A stretch of DNA of 64,000 nucleotides from JAXLYX01 sp046351215. Its GTDB lineage: Bacteria > Myxococcota_A > Polyangia > Polyangiales > Houyiibacteriaceae. Location of the stretch: assembly GCA_046351215.1 (NCBI GenBank), contig JAXLYX010000007.1:372001-436000 (forward strand). Reading direction: 5' to 3'. Shown here piece after piece: positions 1 to 8,184 of the stretch. Made by a program: the position numbers and the translations under genes. The notes below the pieces were generated by a model. The model had not been told where the DNA came from and made no database searches. It was given only the letters and a program-made list of their open reading frames with translations. The first letter of the stretch is position 1, and each line of letters starts with the position of its first letter.

Positions 1-1261
1 CCGAGCCCTCGCCCGTCGCTTCCAGAAGATCGACGTCAACGAGCCCTCCGTCGAGGAGACCATCGAGATCCTCCGCGGGCTCAAGCCCAAGTACGAAGAG
101 CACCACGGCGTCACGTACGACGACGAGGCCATCGACGCCTGCGCCCGCCTCGCGGCGAAGCACATCGTCGATCGCCACCTGCCGGACAAGGCCATCGACG
201 TGATGGACGAGTGCGGCTCGTACGACCGCATGAAGGCCGAGGCCGACCGGAAGCGCCGCGTCACGGCCGAGGACGTGCAGCGCGTCGTCAGCAAGATGGC
301 GCGCGTCCCCGTGGAGGCGGTGACGGCGAACGAGCGGGATCGCATCCGCGATCTCGAGCCGGCCCTCCGTCGCGTGATCTACGGGCAGGACGAGGCGATC
401 GAGAACCTCGTCAGCGCCATCACCCTCTCCCGCGCCGGGCTGCGCGCCGAGCAGAAGCCGATCGGCTCGTTCCTCTTCGCGGGCCCGACGGGCGTCGGCA
501 AGACGGAGCTCGCGAAGCAGCTCGCGAAGACGCTCGGCGTCGAGCTCCTCCGCTTCGACATGAGCGAGTACGGCGAGCGGCACTCCGTCTCCCGCCTCAT
601 CGGCGCGCCGCCGGGCTACGTGGGCTTCGACCAGGGCGGCCTGCTCACCGATGCCGTGCGCAAGCACCCGCATTCCGTCGTCATCCTCGACGAGATCGAG
701 AAGGCCCATCCGGAGATCTTCAACATCCTCCTGCAGGTGATGGACCACGCGAAGCTCACGGACAACAACGGGCGCGAGGCGGACTTCCGCAACGTGATCC
801 TGGTGCTCACGACGAACGCGGGCGCCTTCGAGTCGCAGGAGAAGGTCGTCGGCTTCGGCCAGACGGGCTCCGGGACCGCGTTCGCCGAGTCGAAGGCGAA
901 GGCCGCCCTCGAGCGCACGTTCACGCCGGAGTTCCGCAACCGCCTCGACGCCATCGTCTATTTCCGTGGCCTCTCGAAGGAGATCATCCGCAAGGTCGTC
1001 GACAAGGAGATCCGTCTGCTCGAGGAGCAGCTCTCCCAGAAGCGGATCCGGGTCGAGCTCACGGAGGCCGCGCGCGAATGGCTCGCGGAGCACGGCTACG
1101 ATCCCAAGATGGGCGCGCGCCCCATGGCTCGCCTGGTGGAGCGCGAGCTGAAGAAGCCGGTGGCGAAGGCCCTCGTCTACGGCGATCTGCCGGAGGGAGG
1201 CCTCGTCCGGGCGGACGCGGGCACGGAGCACCTCGTCCTCGCCTTCGAGAAGACGAACTGA
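1..1261 (+). CDS. clpA: ATP-dependent Clp protease ATP-binding subunit ClpA (5' truncated)
   Basis: This is the C-terminal part of an AAA+ unfoldase that feeds proteins to ClpP. The reading frame is open from base 2, so the start and most of the first AAA module lie outside the window. The D2 module is complete: Walker A GPTGVGKT at 482-505, Walker B with LDEIEKAHPE near 680-710, the GYVGFDQGG pore-loop region near 615-640, and an arginine-finger region FRNRLDAIV near 930-960. There is no ClpB-type coiled-coil middle region between the modules, which favours ClpA over ClpB/ClpC. The gene ends 7 bp before aat, whose product makes N-end rule substrates that ClpA (with ClpS) degrades, which supports the assignment. 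Confidence 0.93.
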   Translation, partial: RALARRFQKIDVNEPSVEETIEILRGLKPKYEEHHGVTYDDEAIDACARLAAKHIVDRHLPDKAIDVMDECGSYDRMKAEADRKRRVTAEDVQRVVSKMARVPVEAVTANERDRIRDLEPALRRVIYGQDEAIENLVSAITLSRAGLRAEQKPIGSFLFAGPTGVGKTELAKQLAKTLGVELLRFDMSEYGERHSVSRLIGAPPGYVGFDQGGLLTDAVRKHPHSVVILDEIEKAHPEIFNILLQVMDHAKLTDNNGREADFRNVILVLTTNAGAFESQEKVVGFGQTGSGTAFAESKAKAALERTFTPEFRNRLDAIVYFRGLSKEIIRKVVDKEIRLLEEQLSQKRIRVELTEAAREWLAEHGYDPKMGARPMARLVERELKKPVAKALVYGDLPEGGLVRADAGTEHLVLAFEKTN

Positions 1262-1268
1262 CCGCCAC

Positions 1269-2024
1269 GTGCCTGCCTATTGGCTGACCAAGAAGCTCGT
1301 CTTCCCTCCTCCCGAGGGAGCGGACGAGCACGGCCTCGTGGCCATCGGCGGCGACGTCCGGCCCGAGCGGCTCCTGCTCGCCTATTCGCAGGGCATCTTC
1401 CCGTGGCCGCACGAGGGCTATCCCCTGCTCTGGTTCTCGCCGGAGCCTCGCTTCGTGCTCCCTCTCGAGCTCGCGCACGTGCCCCGCTCCCTGCGCAAGA
1501 CCATCCGCCGCGCCCCGTACGAAGTCCGCTTCGACACGAGCTTCGAGATGGTCATGCGTCGCTGCGCCGCCACGCCGCGCCCCGGGCAGAACGGCACCTG
1601 GATCACGGAGGAGCTCGTCGAGGGCTACGCCGAGCTCCACCGCCGGGGGTTCGCGCACAGCATCGAGGCCTGGAAGGACGGTGTGCTCGTCGGCGGGCTC
1701 TACGGCGTGAGCCTGGGCGCGGCCTTCTTCGGCGAGTCGATGTTCGCCCACGAGCCCGACGCCTCGAAGGTCGCGTTCGTCACCCTGCTCGGGCATCTCG
1801 CGAGCTGGGGATTCCGCTTCGTCGACGCCCAGGTCTACACGGAGCACCTCGAGCGCTTCGGCGCGGTCGAATGCTCGCGTCGGGCCTACCTCGGCCTGCT
1901 CGGACAGGCGCTGACCTCGCAGACGCGGCGAGGGCCCTGGGAGGCGACGCTCTCGCCCACCGAGGCCCTCGAGGCCCTCGAGCGCCACCTCGAGGCGTTC
2001 AGCGAGCCGAGCGAACGAGGATGA
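1269..2024 (+). CDS. aat: Leucyl/phenylalanyl-tRNA--protein transferase
   Basis: The 251-residue product transfers Leu or Phe from aminoacyl-tRNA to the N-terminal Arg or Lys of target proteins, creating bacterial N-end rule degrons. It carries the family motif WFSPEPR (residues 55-61) and the GGLYGVSLG...FFGESMF core near residues 145-165. Length is close to the usual 230-250. The start is GTG at 1269, 7 bp after the clpA stop, so the two genes are probably co-transcribed: one marks substrates, the other unfolds them. The 3' end overlaps the convergent lipoprotein gene (stop at 1999) by 26 bp. Confidence is high; the exact start is less certain. Confidence 0.95.
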   Translation: MPAYWLTKKLVFPPPEGADEHGLVAIGGDVRPERLLLAYSQGIFPWPHEGYPLLWFSPEPRFVLPLELAHVPRSLRKTIRRAPYEVRFDTSFEMVMRRCAATPRPGQNGTWITEELVEGYAELHRRGFAHSIEAWKDGVLVGGLYGVSLGAAFFGESMFAHEPDASKVAFVTLLGHLASWGFRFVDAQVYTEHLERFGAVECSRRAYLGLLGQALTSQTRRGPWEATLSPTEALEALERHLEAFSEPSERG

Positions 2025-2856
2025 GGCTCACGCCCTCGCCGATCGACGGCGCGGGGATCACACCGTACGCGTAGTCCACGCCGTGCAGCGGGAACGAGCC
2101 GACGAAGCCGTTCGGGCTCCGCTGCAGGCCCTGGCGGATGACGTCGCCGCGGGGAACGACCTCGTCGATCTCCGGCGCCGTGCCGAAGTGGAAGAGGCGG
2201 TCTCCCCGGTAGAGATAGGCCCAGAGCACGAGGCCCTGGTTGATCTCGGCCGCCTTCTCGAGGCGGAGCTGGCGGCTGATGCGCTGCGCCTCGCGCGGAA
2301 GCGGGATGCCGGTCGCGACGGCGCCGATGGTCTGTCCGTCCTTGCGGATCGGCGCGACGAAGAGCATCGAGAGCGAGCTCTCGCCGCCCCCCTCCGCCTG
2401 GAACTCCGCGAGCTGGTACGTGGCGCGCCCGCTCTGCATCGCCTCGCGCACCGAGGCGTAGTTCGCGGCGAAGGCCATGCCCTTCATGCGATCGTTCTCG
2501 CCGTCGCGGCAGATGACCTTGCCGTCCGCGCCGATGATCGCGAGGAACGACATCGGCGAGACCACGAACTCGGCGATGCCGCGCGGCGGACGTCGCAGGT
2601 TGTTCAGGAGCGGGCACATCGCCGCGTCCCGTGCGGGCACGTCCTGCACCGCGAGGTAGGGAGCGAGGATGGCGGCCGCCTTGTTCACGCCGACGAGGTG
2701 GTGGTTCTTGTCGTCCCGGATCATCGCGGCGACGCGCGGGACGTCCTCGGTGCGCAGCGAATGCTGGGCGCGCTGCACCTTCTCGTTGCCGCAGCCGGAG
2801 CCGACGAGGGCCGCGAACGCGGCGACCAGGACGAGGATGGGTCGAGTCTTCTGCAC
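1999..2856 (-). CDS. Sensor-like lipoprotein with probable Cache-type fold
   Basis: The 285-residue product has a short basic N-terminus, a hydrophobic segment and a Cys at about residue 22 in a GSGC context, so it is probably a lipoprotein. I chose GTG 2856 because GGGAGG lies a few bases upstream; an in-frame TTG at 2868 would sit inside that ribosome-binding site. The body has features typical of extracytoplasmic Cache-like sensor domains: 'IIGADGKVICRD' near 120, 'VAPIRKDGQTIGAVATGIPL' near 180, and 'LYRGDRLFHFG' near 225. No kinase or chemotaxis domain follows, so it would be a stand-alone ligand-binding lipoprotein. The family assignment is by pattern only. Its 3' end overlaps aat. Confidence 0.7.
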   Translation of the reverse strand: MQKTRPILVLVAAFAALVGSGCGNEKVQRAQHSLRTEDVPRVAAMIRDDKNHHLVGVNKAAAILAPYLAVQDVPARDAAMCPLLNNLRRPPRGIAEFVVSPMSFLAIIGADGKVICRDGENDRMKGMAFAANYASVREAMQSGRATYQLAEFQAEGGGESSLSMLFVAPIRKDGQTIGAVATGIPLPREAQRISRQLRLEKAAEINQGLVLWAYLYRGDRLFHFGTAPEIDEVVPRGDVIRQGLQRSPNGFVGSFPLHGVDYAYGVIPAPSIGEGVSLILVRSAR

Positions 2857-2948
2857 GGGGCCTCCCAAGCGGGGGATGTTCGCACGAAGGGAGCCCTCGG
2901 GGAGAGGGGATTGTGTAGTCTCCCTCCCTACCCCCTTTGGAGGTCCCC

Positions 2949-3737
2949 ATGACGGTCGCAGGTCGCGTCGCCCTCGTCACGGGCGCGAGCCGAGGCATCG
3001 GTCGCGCCATCGCCCTCGCCCTCGCCGAGGACGGCATGCACGTCGCCGTCCACTGCCGCCGCGAACGCGAGAAGGCCGAGGCCGTCGCGGGCGAGATCCG
3101 AGCGCTCGGACGCGAGGCCCACGTCTTCGCCGCCTCGCTCGAGTCGCGCGAGGAGTGCGTGAAGCTCGTGGCCGACGTCGTCGCGGCGTTCGGTCGTCTC
3201 GACGTGCTCGTGCTCAACGCCGGCATCGCGAGCCGCGGGCAGAGCCTCGCCGACACCGATCCCGCCGAGGTCGAGCGCCTGATGCGCGTCCACGTGTTCT
3301 CGGCGCACGACCTCTGCAAGGCGGCCGTTCCGCAGCTGCGCGCTGCGGGGCGAGGCGACGTGATCGCGATCTCGAGCTCGGCGACGCTCCACCACGCCGC
3401 GAACGGAGGCCCCTACAACATGGCCAAGGCCGCCCTCGAATCCCTCGCGCTCACGCTCGCCAAGGAGGAGCGCGATCACGGCATCCGCGTGAACGTCGTC
3501 GCCCCGGGCCTCGTCGAGACCGACATGGGCGTGCGCCTCGCGCGCGGGGCGATGGGCGTCGAGGACATCCGCGCGCTCGACCGCCACATGCCCTTCGGCC
3601 GCGTCTGCCAGCCCGAGGACGTCGCGAACGCCGTGCGCTTCTTCGCGAGCGATCGCGCGAGCTACCTGACGGGCGAGATCCTTCACGTGCACGGGGGTGG
3701 CGACCGGATGACGTTCGGAGGCGGCCGGCGCACGTGA
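2949..3737 (+). CDS. SDR-family oxidoreductase (FabG-like)
   Basis: A 262-residue classical short-chain dehydrogenase/reductase. The cofactor motif TGASRGIG is at residues 11-18, NAG at 90-92, catalytic Ser near 143-144, and YxxxK is Tyr156/Lys160. Arg37-Arg38 after the second strand suggests NADP(H) preference (inference). The C-terminus has the usual 'FFASDRASYLTGEIL.VHGG' segment. The start is ATG 2949, which follows TTTGGAGG; the in-frame TTG at 2937 falls within that ribosome-binding site and is rejected. The closest general class is 3-oxoacyl-ACP reductase-like, but the substrate cannot be read from sequence, and no fatty-acid genes are adjacent. Confidence 0.9.
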   Translation: MTVAGRVALVTGASRGIGRAIALALAEDGMHVAVHCRREREKAEAVAGEIRALGREAHVFAASLESREECVKLVADVVAAFGRLDVLVLNAGIASRGQSLADTDPAEVERLMRVHVFSAHDLCKAAVPQLRAAGRGDVIAISSSATLHHAANGGPYNMAKAALESLALTLAKEERDHGIRVNVVAPGLVETDMGVRLARGAMGVEDIRALDRHMPFGRVCQPEDVANAVRFFASDRASYLTGEILHVHGGGDRMTFGGGRRT

Positions 3738-3764
3738 CGGACCCGGGCTACGTTCCATGGCGAC

Positions 3765-4676
3765 ATGGTCGAAGCCCGCTGGCCTTCCGATTTCGACGCG
3801 CGGAGCGAAGCGCTCGACCTGCTGCGCGCCTGGGTCGAAGCGAACCCCGACGCCCACATCGTCGACGGTCACATCCTCGACGTGCTCCGGGTGTCGCCTC
3901 TGCGCGTCGAGCTCGTGACGACCTACGAGACGCGTTCCCTCGTGCTGCACGCGCGGCCGGCCGACGGCGACGCGCCCCCGAGCTCCCTCCCCGATCCCTG
4001 GGAGGTGGACGCGCAGACCTTCGAGCCGAGGGGCGACGGTTCGACGCAGATCGCGCGAGCCCGCTCGGACGGGAGCGTCTTCCACCACGCTTGCGCCCCC
4101 TGCGAGGGGCTCGGTCGGACACGGTGTCTCGAGTGCGGCCGGGCGCGGCTCTTCGACGCGTCCCGATGCCCGGCCTGCGGCGGCAGCGGATCGGTGACGT
4201 GCGGAGGCTGCCTCGGGCTCGGACGGGTGGCCAGCGACGTCTTCGTCGAACGCAGCGTCGGCACCGTCGTGGAGACCCGTCTGGTCGAGCCCTGGGAAGG
4301 CTCGCTCCCGACCGACCTGTTCCTCAGGCTCCAGGAGGCCCGACCGACCACGGCCCCGCTCCACGTCCAAGCAGGGGCGCGCATGCATCGCGTGGAGCAG
4401 GACTCGCAAGGGTACCGCGACCTCGTGCGCGACCTCGGCGATGCGGAGCGGATCGCGAATGCCATGCTGGCTCGGACGAGCGTGCCCCCGGGGGCGCGAA
4501 TCCTGGATCGCCGTCTGACGATCCACGAAATCCGTGCGTTCCGGCTTCGCGCGAGCAACGCGGACCTCTTCTACGTGCACGAGCCGGGCCCTTCGATCTT
4601 CCCCGAGGGGTTCTGGTCGACGGGCCTCCGCGGCTGGCTCGAGTCCTTCGTGTTCGGCGGTGGGCGGAGAGGCTGA
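3765..4676 (+). CDS. Unknown protein with DnaJ-type Cys-rich zinc finger
   Basis: The 303-residue product contains four CxxC pairs at residues 110/113, 121/124, 135/138 and 146/149. Three are followed by a GxG-like turn (CEGLG, CGGSG, CLGLG). This spacing matches the central zinc-binding module of DnaJ, which binds two zinc ions. There is no J domain and no Gly/Phe linker, so it is not a DnaJ chaperone. The regions before and after are not recognised, and no signal peptide or membrane segment is seen, so it is probably cytoplasmic. It starts at ATG 3765, 27 bp after the SDR stop. Thiol-disulphide or protein-binding roles are possible but unproven. Confidence 0.7.
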   Translation: MVEARWPSDFDARSEALDLLRAWVEANPDAHIVDGHILDVLRVSPLRVELVTTYETRSLVLHARPADGDAPPSSLPDPWEVDAQTFEPRGDGSTQIARARSDGSVFHHACAPCEGLGRTRCLECGRARLFDASRCPACGGSGSVTCGGCLGLGRVASDVFVERSVGTVVETRLVEPWEGSLPTDLFLRLQEARPTTAPLHVQAGARMHRVEQDSQGYRDLVRDLGDAERIANAMLARTSVPPGARILDRRLTIHEIRAFRLRASNADLFYVHEPGPSIFPEGFWSTGLRGWLESFVFGGGRRG

Positions 4677-4751
4677 TCGCGTACGGGAAGCAACCGCCCC
4701 ACGCTCCGCCCGAGAAGCCCTCCAAACGGTCCGAGGACCGAGGAGGCAACG

Positions 4752-5651
4752 ATGGGTGGAGAGGCGATTTCGGCGTCGACGGCGCGTCACGAGCAGATCC
4801 GGCTCGCGCAGGCAGCGGCAGCCCAGGCGGAGGCTTCGAGCGCGGCCGAGACGCATCCCGAGGCAGGCGACGACCATGCACGGCCCGCGGGACCGCCCGC
4901 GTTCTGCCGGGCTCGTGCGGAGCGGAACTTCCACGCGCAGATGCGCGAGCAATCCGTCCTCCATTCGGTCGGTCGCCTGATCCACGACAAAGCGCCATCG
5001 GTCGACCACGCCCTGCGCGCCCTCGCGACGTTCGGCGAGAGTCACGTGCCGCGCACGCACGCGGGCGCGTCGCACACCTACCGCAACGAGGCCGAGGCGC
5101 GCGATGCGTTCCGGCGGCAGGCGGCGGCGTTCGCCGATCCGCAGCGGTGGAACGGCCTCAGCGGCCCGGAGAACGCGGACTTCCAGCTCTTCGACGCATG
5201 CGGGATCCAATCGCACGCCCACCGGTTCACCGAGGGCGACTTCCTCCGTGTCGAGCTGCCGGGCGGCGCTCCCTACGCGTGGGTGCGCGTGGAGTCGGTC
5301 CGGGTCTCGGCCGATCGCATCGAGGTCCGCGTCCGCCCCTCGTACGATCCGACCCGGAACCCGGTGGATCCGAGAGAGACCGCGCATTTCTTCGACGCCC
5401 GGGCCACCAACACCTTCGTGCTCGAACGCCGCGGCACGACCGTGCGCGCGACCGTCGACGGTCGTGACGAATACCCGAACACCCACGGTCAGACGGACTC
5501 CGGCCTCGAGGCCGTGTCGAATCGGGGCGTGACGTTGGGCGCCCGCGCCGGGAACATCGACCTGCCCGTCGTCGGACACATCCCGAACGCCCAGCAGCAT
5601 CAGTGGGACGTTTTCACCTCGAACGTGATCGCCCAGGGAGGCTCTCGATGA
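4752..5651 (+). CDS. Hypothetical protein
   Basis: A 299-residue protein I do not recognise. The start at ATG 4752 is preceded by GAGGAGGCAAC, a strong ribosome-binding site. The first 60 residues are Ala/Glu/Gln-rich and likely flexible or helical. The central part (about 130-240) is rich in Arg and beta-strand-like segments such as 'RVELPGGAPYAWVRVESV' and 'RIEVRVRPSYDP', followed by 'NTFVLERRGTTVRATVDGRD'. No signal peptide or transmembrane segment is seen. Its stop overlaps the next ATG by 4 bp (ATGA), implying translational coupling to the DCC-family gene. No function is proposed. Confidence 0.7.
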   Translation: MGGEAISASTARHEQIRLAQAAAAQAEASSAAETHPEAGDDHARPAGPPAFCRARAERNFHAQMREQSVLHSVGRLIHDKAPSVDHALRALATFGESHVPRTHAGASHTYRNEAEARDAFRRQAAAFADPQRWNGLSGPENADFQLFDACGIQSHAHRFTEGDFLRVELPGGAPYAWVRVESVRVSADRIEVRVRPSYDPTRNPVDPRETAHFFDARATNTFVLERRGTTVRATVDGRDEYPNTHGQTDSGLEAVSNRGVTLGARAGNIDLPVVGHIPNAQQHQWDVFTSNVIAQGGSR

Positions 5652-6064
5652 GCACGCTCCGCGTCCTCCGCACCGCGGCCCCGGGTCGATTCGTCGTCCT
5701 CTACGACGGCTTCTGCCGGTTCTGCTCGCGGGAGAGCAAGCGGCTCGCGCGCCTCACGAGGAACCGAGTCGAGCATCTCGACTTCCAGGAGCCGGGCACG
5801 CTCGAGGCCTTCCCCGGCGTCACGTACGACGCCTGCATGGAGGAGATGATCCTCGTGACCCCCGAGGGCCGGGTCTTCGGCGGCGCGGAGGCCATCGCCC
5901 GTGCTCTCGGCACGCGGATGCTCTTTCGCCTCCTGCTCCTCCCCTACTTCTTGCCGGGGATCCGCCAGCTCACCGACGCCGCATACCGGAAGCTCTCGCG
6001 CATCCGCTACAAGCTCGCGGGCGGCGGCTGCGACGGGGGGACGTGCGAGCTGCACTTCCGGTGA
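5648..6064 (+). CDS. DCC-family (DUF393) thiol-disulphide protein
   Basis: A 138-residue protein with the family signature DGFCRFC (Asp20, Cys23, Cys26), the DxxCxxC motif that names the DCC family of putative thiol-disulphide oxidoreductases. The later 'VTPEGRVFGGAEAIARAL' segment is also typical of the family. The ATG at 5648 overlaps the upstream stop (ATGA); an upstream in-frame GTG at 5603 is less likely because it would overlap the previous gene by about 50 bp. A Cys-containing C-terminal tail (GGCDGGTCELHFR) is an extra feature. The biochemical role of this family is poorly established. Confidence 0.85.
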   Translation: MSTLRVLRTAAPGRFVVLYDGFCRFCSRESKRLARLTRNRVEHLDFQEPGTLEAFPGVTYDACMEEMILVTPEGRVFGGAEAIARALGTRMLFRLLLLPYFLPGIRQLTDAAYRKLSRIRYKLAGGGCDGGTCELHFR

Positions 6065-6091
6065 GGAAGAGCGACGCCTTCCCTCAAACGC

Positions 6092-6134
6092 GCGAGGAGC
6101 GCGTCCTCCGTCTTCGGGGGCTCGCGCTCCTCGC
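6092..6134. terminator. Long bidirectional hairpin between convergent genes
   Basis: The arms GCGAGGAGCGCG (6092-6103) and CGCGCTCCTCGC (6123-6134) form a perfect 12-bp stem. The loop between them contains an inner CCTCCG/CGGGGG pairing (one G-T wobble) capped by TCTT. It lies in the gap between the convergent DCC and rhodanese-E1 genes. There is no long T-run, so termination strength is uncertain. Confidence 0.6.
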
Positions 6135-6169
6135 TCATCGTCTCACCGCGCTACGACGGGGCGTTCGGC

Positions 6170-7351
6170 TCAGTGATCGCCGCCGCCGACGTTCTGGCAG
6201 AACCACTCGTAGTCGATGTACTCGGTGATGCTCGGCTCGTCGCCGCAGACCGGGCAGCCCTTGTCGCGCCGCAGCTTGAAGGTGCGGAACTTCATGTCGA
6301 GCGAGTCGTACTGGAGCAGGCGGCCGACGAGCGGGTCGCCGACGCCGAGGATGATCTTGATCGCCTCGGTCGCCTGGATGGTGCCGATGACGCCCGGGAG
6401 CACGCCGAGCACGCCGGCCTCCGCGCACGAGGGCGCGAGGTGCGCCGGCGGCGGCTCGGGGTAGAGGCAGCGGTAGCAGGGCCCCTTCCCCGGATGGAAC
6501 GTCGTGACCTGTCCGTCGAAGCGGAAGATCGAGCCGTGAACCACCGGGATGTTCTTCCAGACGCTCGCGTCGTTCACGAGGTAGCGCGTCGGGAAGTTGT
6601 CGAGGCCGTCGACGATCACGTCCCAGCCCTGGTCGAAGATGCGATCGACGTTCGACGCGTTGAGGCGCTCGGTGAAGGGGACGATCTTCACGTCGGGGTT
6701 GAGGTTCGCGATCGTCTTCGCCGCGCTCTCGACCTTGGGCGTGCCCACGCGGTCGAGGCCGTGGAGGATCTGCCGCTGCAGGTTCGACGCATCGACGGTA
6801 TCGCCGTCGATGAGGCCGAGCGTGCCGACGCCCGCGGCCGCGAGGTAGAGCGCGGCGGGCGAGCCGAGACCGCCCGCACCGAGGCAGAGCACCTTCGCAC
6901 CGAGGAGCTTCGCCTGGCCCTTCTCGCCGACCTCCGGCAGGAGGAGGTGGCGCGAGTAGCGGTTCAGCTGGGCGTCCGTGAACGTGACGGGCGCGTCGAC
7001 CGGATACCCCTTGTCCTTCCAATCGCCGAAGCCGGGATTCGCCGACTCGACGTCGGTGTACCCGAGGTCCTGCAGCGTGCGCGCGGCGAACGCGGAACGG
7101 ATGCCGCCGGCACAGTAGACGATGACCTTCTTGTTCTTGTCCGGCAGGCGGTTCGTCACCTGCATCTCGAGGAAGCCGCGCGGGATGTGCAGCGCGCCCG
7201 GGATGAAGCCCTGGCGGTACTCGTCCTTCTCGCGGACGTCGACGAGCACGAAGTCCTCGCCCGCTTCGCGGCGGCGCTTGAGGTCCTCGAGCGACACCTG
7301 GCGGATCTGACCGCGTACTTCTTGGAGGAGCTCGGAATAGGTCTTGGCCAT
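6170..7351 (-). CDS. Rhodanese-E1-like adenylyltransferase fusion (MoeB/ThiF type)
   Basis: A 393-residue fusion. Residues about 18-118 form a rhodanese domain with active-site Cys80 (YCAGGIRS). Residues about 125-390 form an E1-like adenylating domain with the ATP motif GAGGLGSP (158-165) and a zinc site from Cys292/Cys295 (CYRC) and Cys366/Cys369 (CPVC). Such enzymes adenylate the C-terminal Gly-Gly of sulphur carriers (MoaD, ThiS, CysO) and the rhodanese supplies sulphur. In MoeBR/MOCS3/Uba4 proteins the rhodanese is C-terminal; here the order is reversed. No sulphur-carrier, moa or thi gene is adjacent, so the pathway is open. The start is ATG 7351; the ribosome-binding site is weak. Confidence 0.88.
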   Translation of the reverse strand: MAKTYSELLQEVRGQIRQVSLEDLKRRREAGEDFVLVDVREKDEYRQGFIPGALHIPRGFLEMQVTNRLPDKNKKVIVYCAGGIRSAFAARTLQDLGYTDVESANPGFGDWKDKGYPVDAPVTFTDAQLNRYSRHLLLPEVGEKGQAKLLGAKVLCLGAGGLGSPAALYLAAAGVGTLGLIDGDTVDASNLQRQILHGLDRVGTPKVESAAKTIANLNPDVKIVPFTERLNASNVDRIFDQGWDVIVDGLDNFPTRYLVNDASVWKNIPVVHGSIFRFDGQVTTFHPGKGPCYRCLYPEPPPAHLAPSCAEAGVLGVLPGVIGTIQATEAIKIILGVGDPLVGRLLQYDSLDMKFRTFKLRRDKGCPVCGDEPSITEYIDYEWFCQNVGGGDH

Positions 7352-7660
7352 CGGGGGAAATCCTGTCGGCGGATTATGGGAGGCGACCGGAATACGTCAA
7401 GGGCAACGGAGGGTTAGACCAAGTCGCAGCATTGGCTCATCGACAAAGTCGGGAATCTTCTCCGAGCGTTACGTGAAGGCGCCTCCGGGGGCCGATCGCC
7501 AGTCCTTTCGTCGCCCCCTCCCCCACCGTGGACTGATGCCGATGGAGGGCGAGGAGCGATGCTGTGGGCGGGACCGCCGTAGCAGGCGCGAGCGGCTTCG
7601 CCCCTGCCCCGTCCCCAGCACGTCTGAGCACCGGAATCGGTGCGTACGCGGAGGGGGATC
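7352..7660. other. Intergenic region, 309 bp, divergent promoters expected
   Basis: This gap separates the minus-strand rhodanese-E1 gene from the plus-strand YbaK-like gene. I see no convincing coding frame. A 5+4 bp hairpin with one mismatch (GCAGG-c-GCGA ... TCGC-c-CCTGC) lies at 7582-7607. The last bases before 7661 form a GAGGGGG ribosome-binding site. No clear -35/-10 or riboswitch was recognised. Confidence 0.5.
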
Positions 7661-8128
7661 ATGATTTCGCAACACCTGGCCACGTACCTGGCCGAACGCG
7701 ACGTCGACTTCGACGTCCTGCGCCACGAACGGACGCCGACGATCCGTGCCGCGGCCCATGCGGCGCACGTGCCCGAGCGGTGGGTCGCGAAGGGCGTCGT
7801 CTACGAAGACGGCTCCGAGTTCGTCATGGCCGTCGTCCCCGCGAATCGCAGCGTCGATCCGCTCGCCGTCGCCATGCGCATCGGACACTTCGTCGCCCTG
7901 GCGGACGAGGCGGACATCGAGACGCTGCTGCGCGACTGCGCCCGAGGCGCGATTCCGCCCCTCGGAGAGGCCTGGGGAGTCCGCACGCTCGTCGATCCCC
8001 AGCTGCTCGAACGGAGCGAGGTCTGGTTCGAGGGAGGCGACCACGAGCGCCTCGTCCACGTGCAGGGACCCGCCTTCTCGCGGCTCGTCGGGGGGTACGA
8101 GACCGTGCCGCTCGCCCGGCGCCACTGA
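7661..8128 (+). CDS. YbaK/ProRS-type aminoacyl-tRNA editing domain protein
   Basis: A 155-residue stand-alone editing-domain protein of the YbaK/EbsC/ProX superfamily, whose members hydrolyse mischarged tRNAs such as Cys- or Ala-tRNA(Pro). The conserved Lys is in AKGVVY (Lys44), and 'AIPPLGEAWGV' near 100-112 corresponds to the family's glycine-containing loop. The start is ATG 7661 just after GAGGGGG; an upstream in-frame GTG at 7640 has no such site. Substrate specificity cannot be deduced. No aminoacyl-tRNA synthetase gene is adjacent. Confidence 0.82.
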   Translation: MISQHLATYLAERDVDFDVLRHERTPTIRAAAHAAHVPERWVAKGVVYEDGSEFVMAVVPANRSVDPLAVAMRIGHFVALADEADIETLLRDCARGAIPPLGEAWGVRTLVDPQLLERSEVWFEGGDHERLVHVQGPAFSRLVGGYETVPLARRH

Positions 8129-8184
8129 GCGGCTCCCCGGACGGGGAACGACTCCCGAGGGGCGGCCATGATACGGTGCGTCGA

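Noticed and set aside
2669..5467. Very long plus-strand frame (about 930 codons)
   Set aside because: Arg/Ala/Pro-rich shadow of the SDR and following genes in another frame; no domain features.
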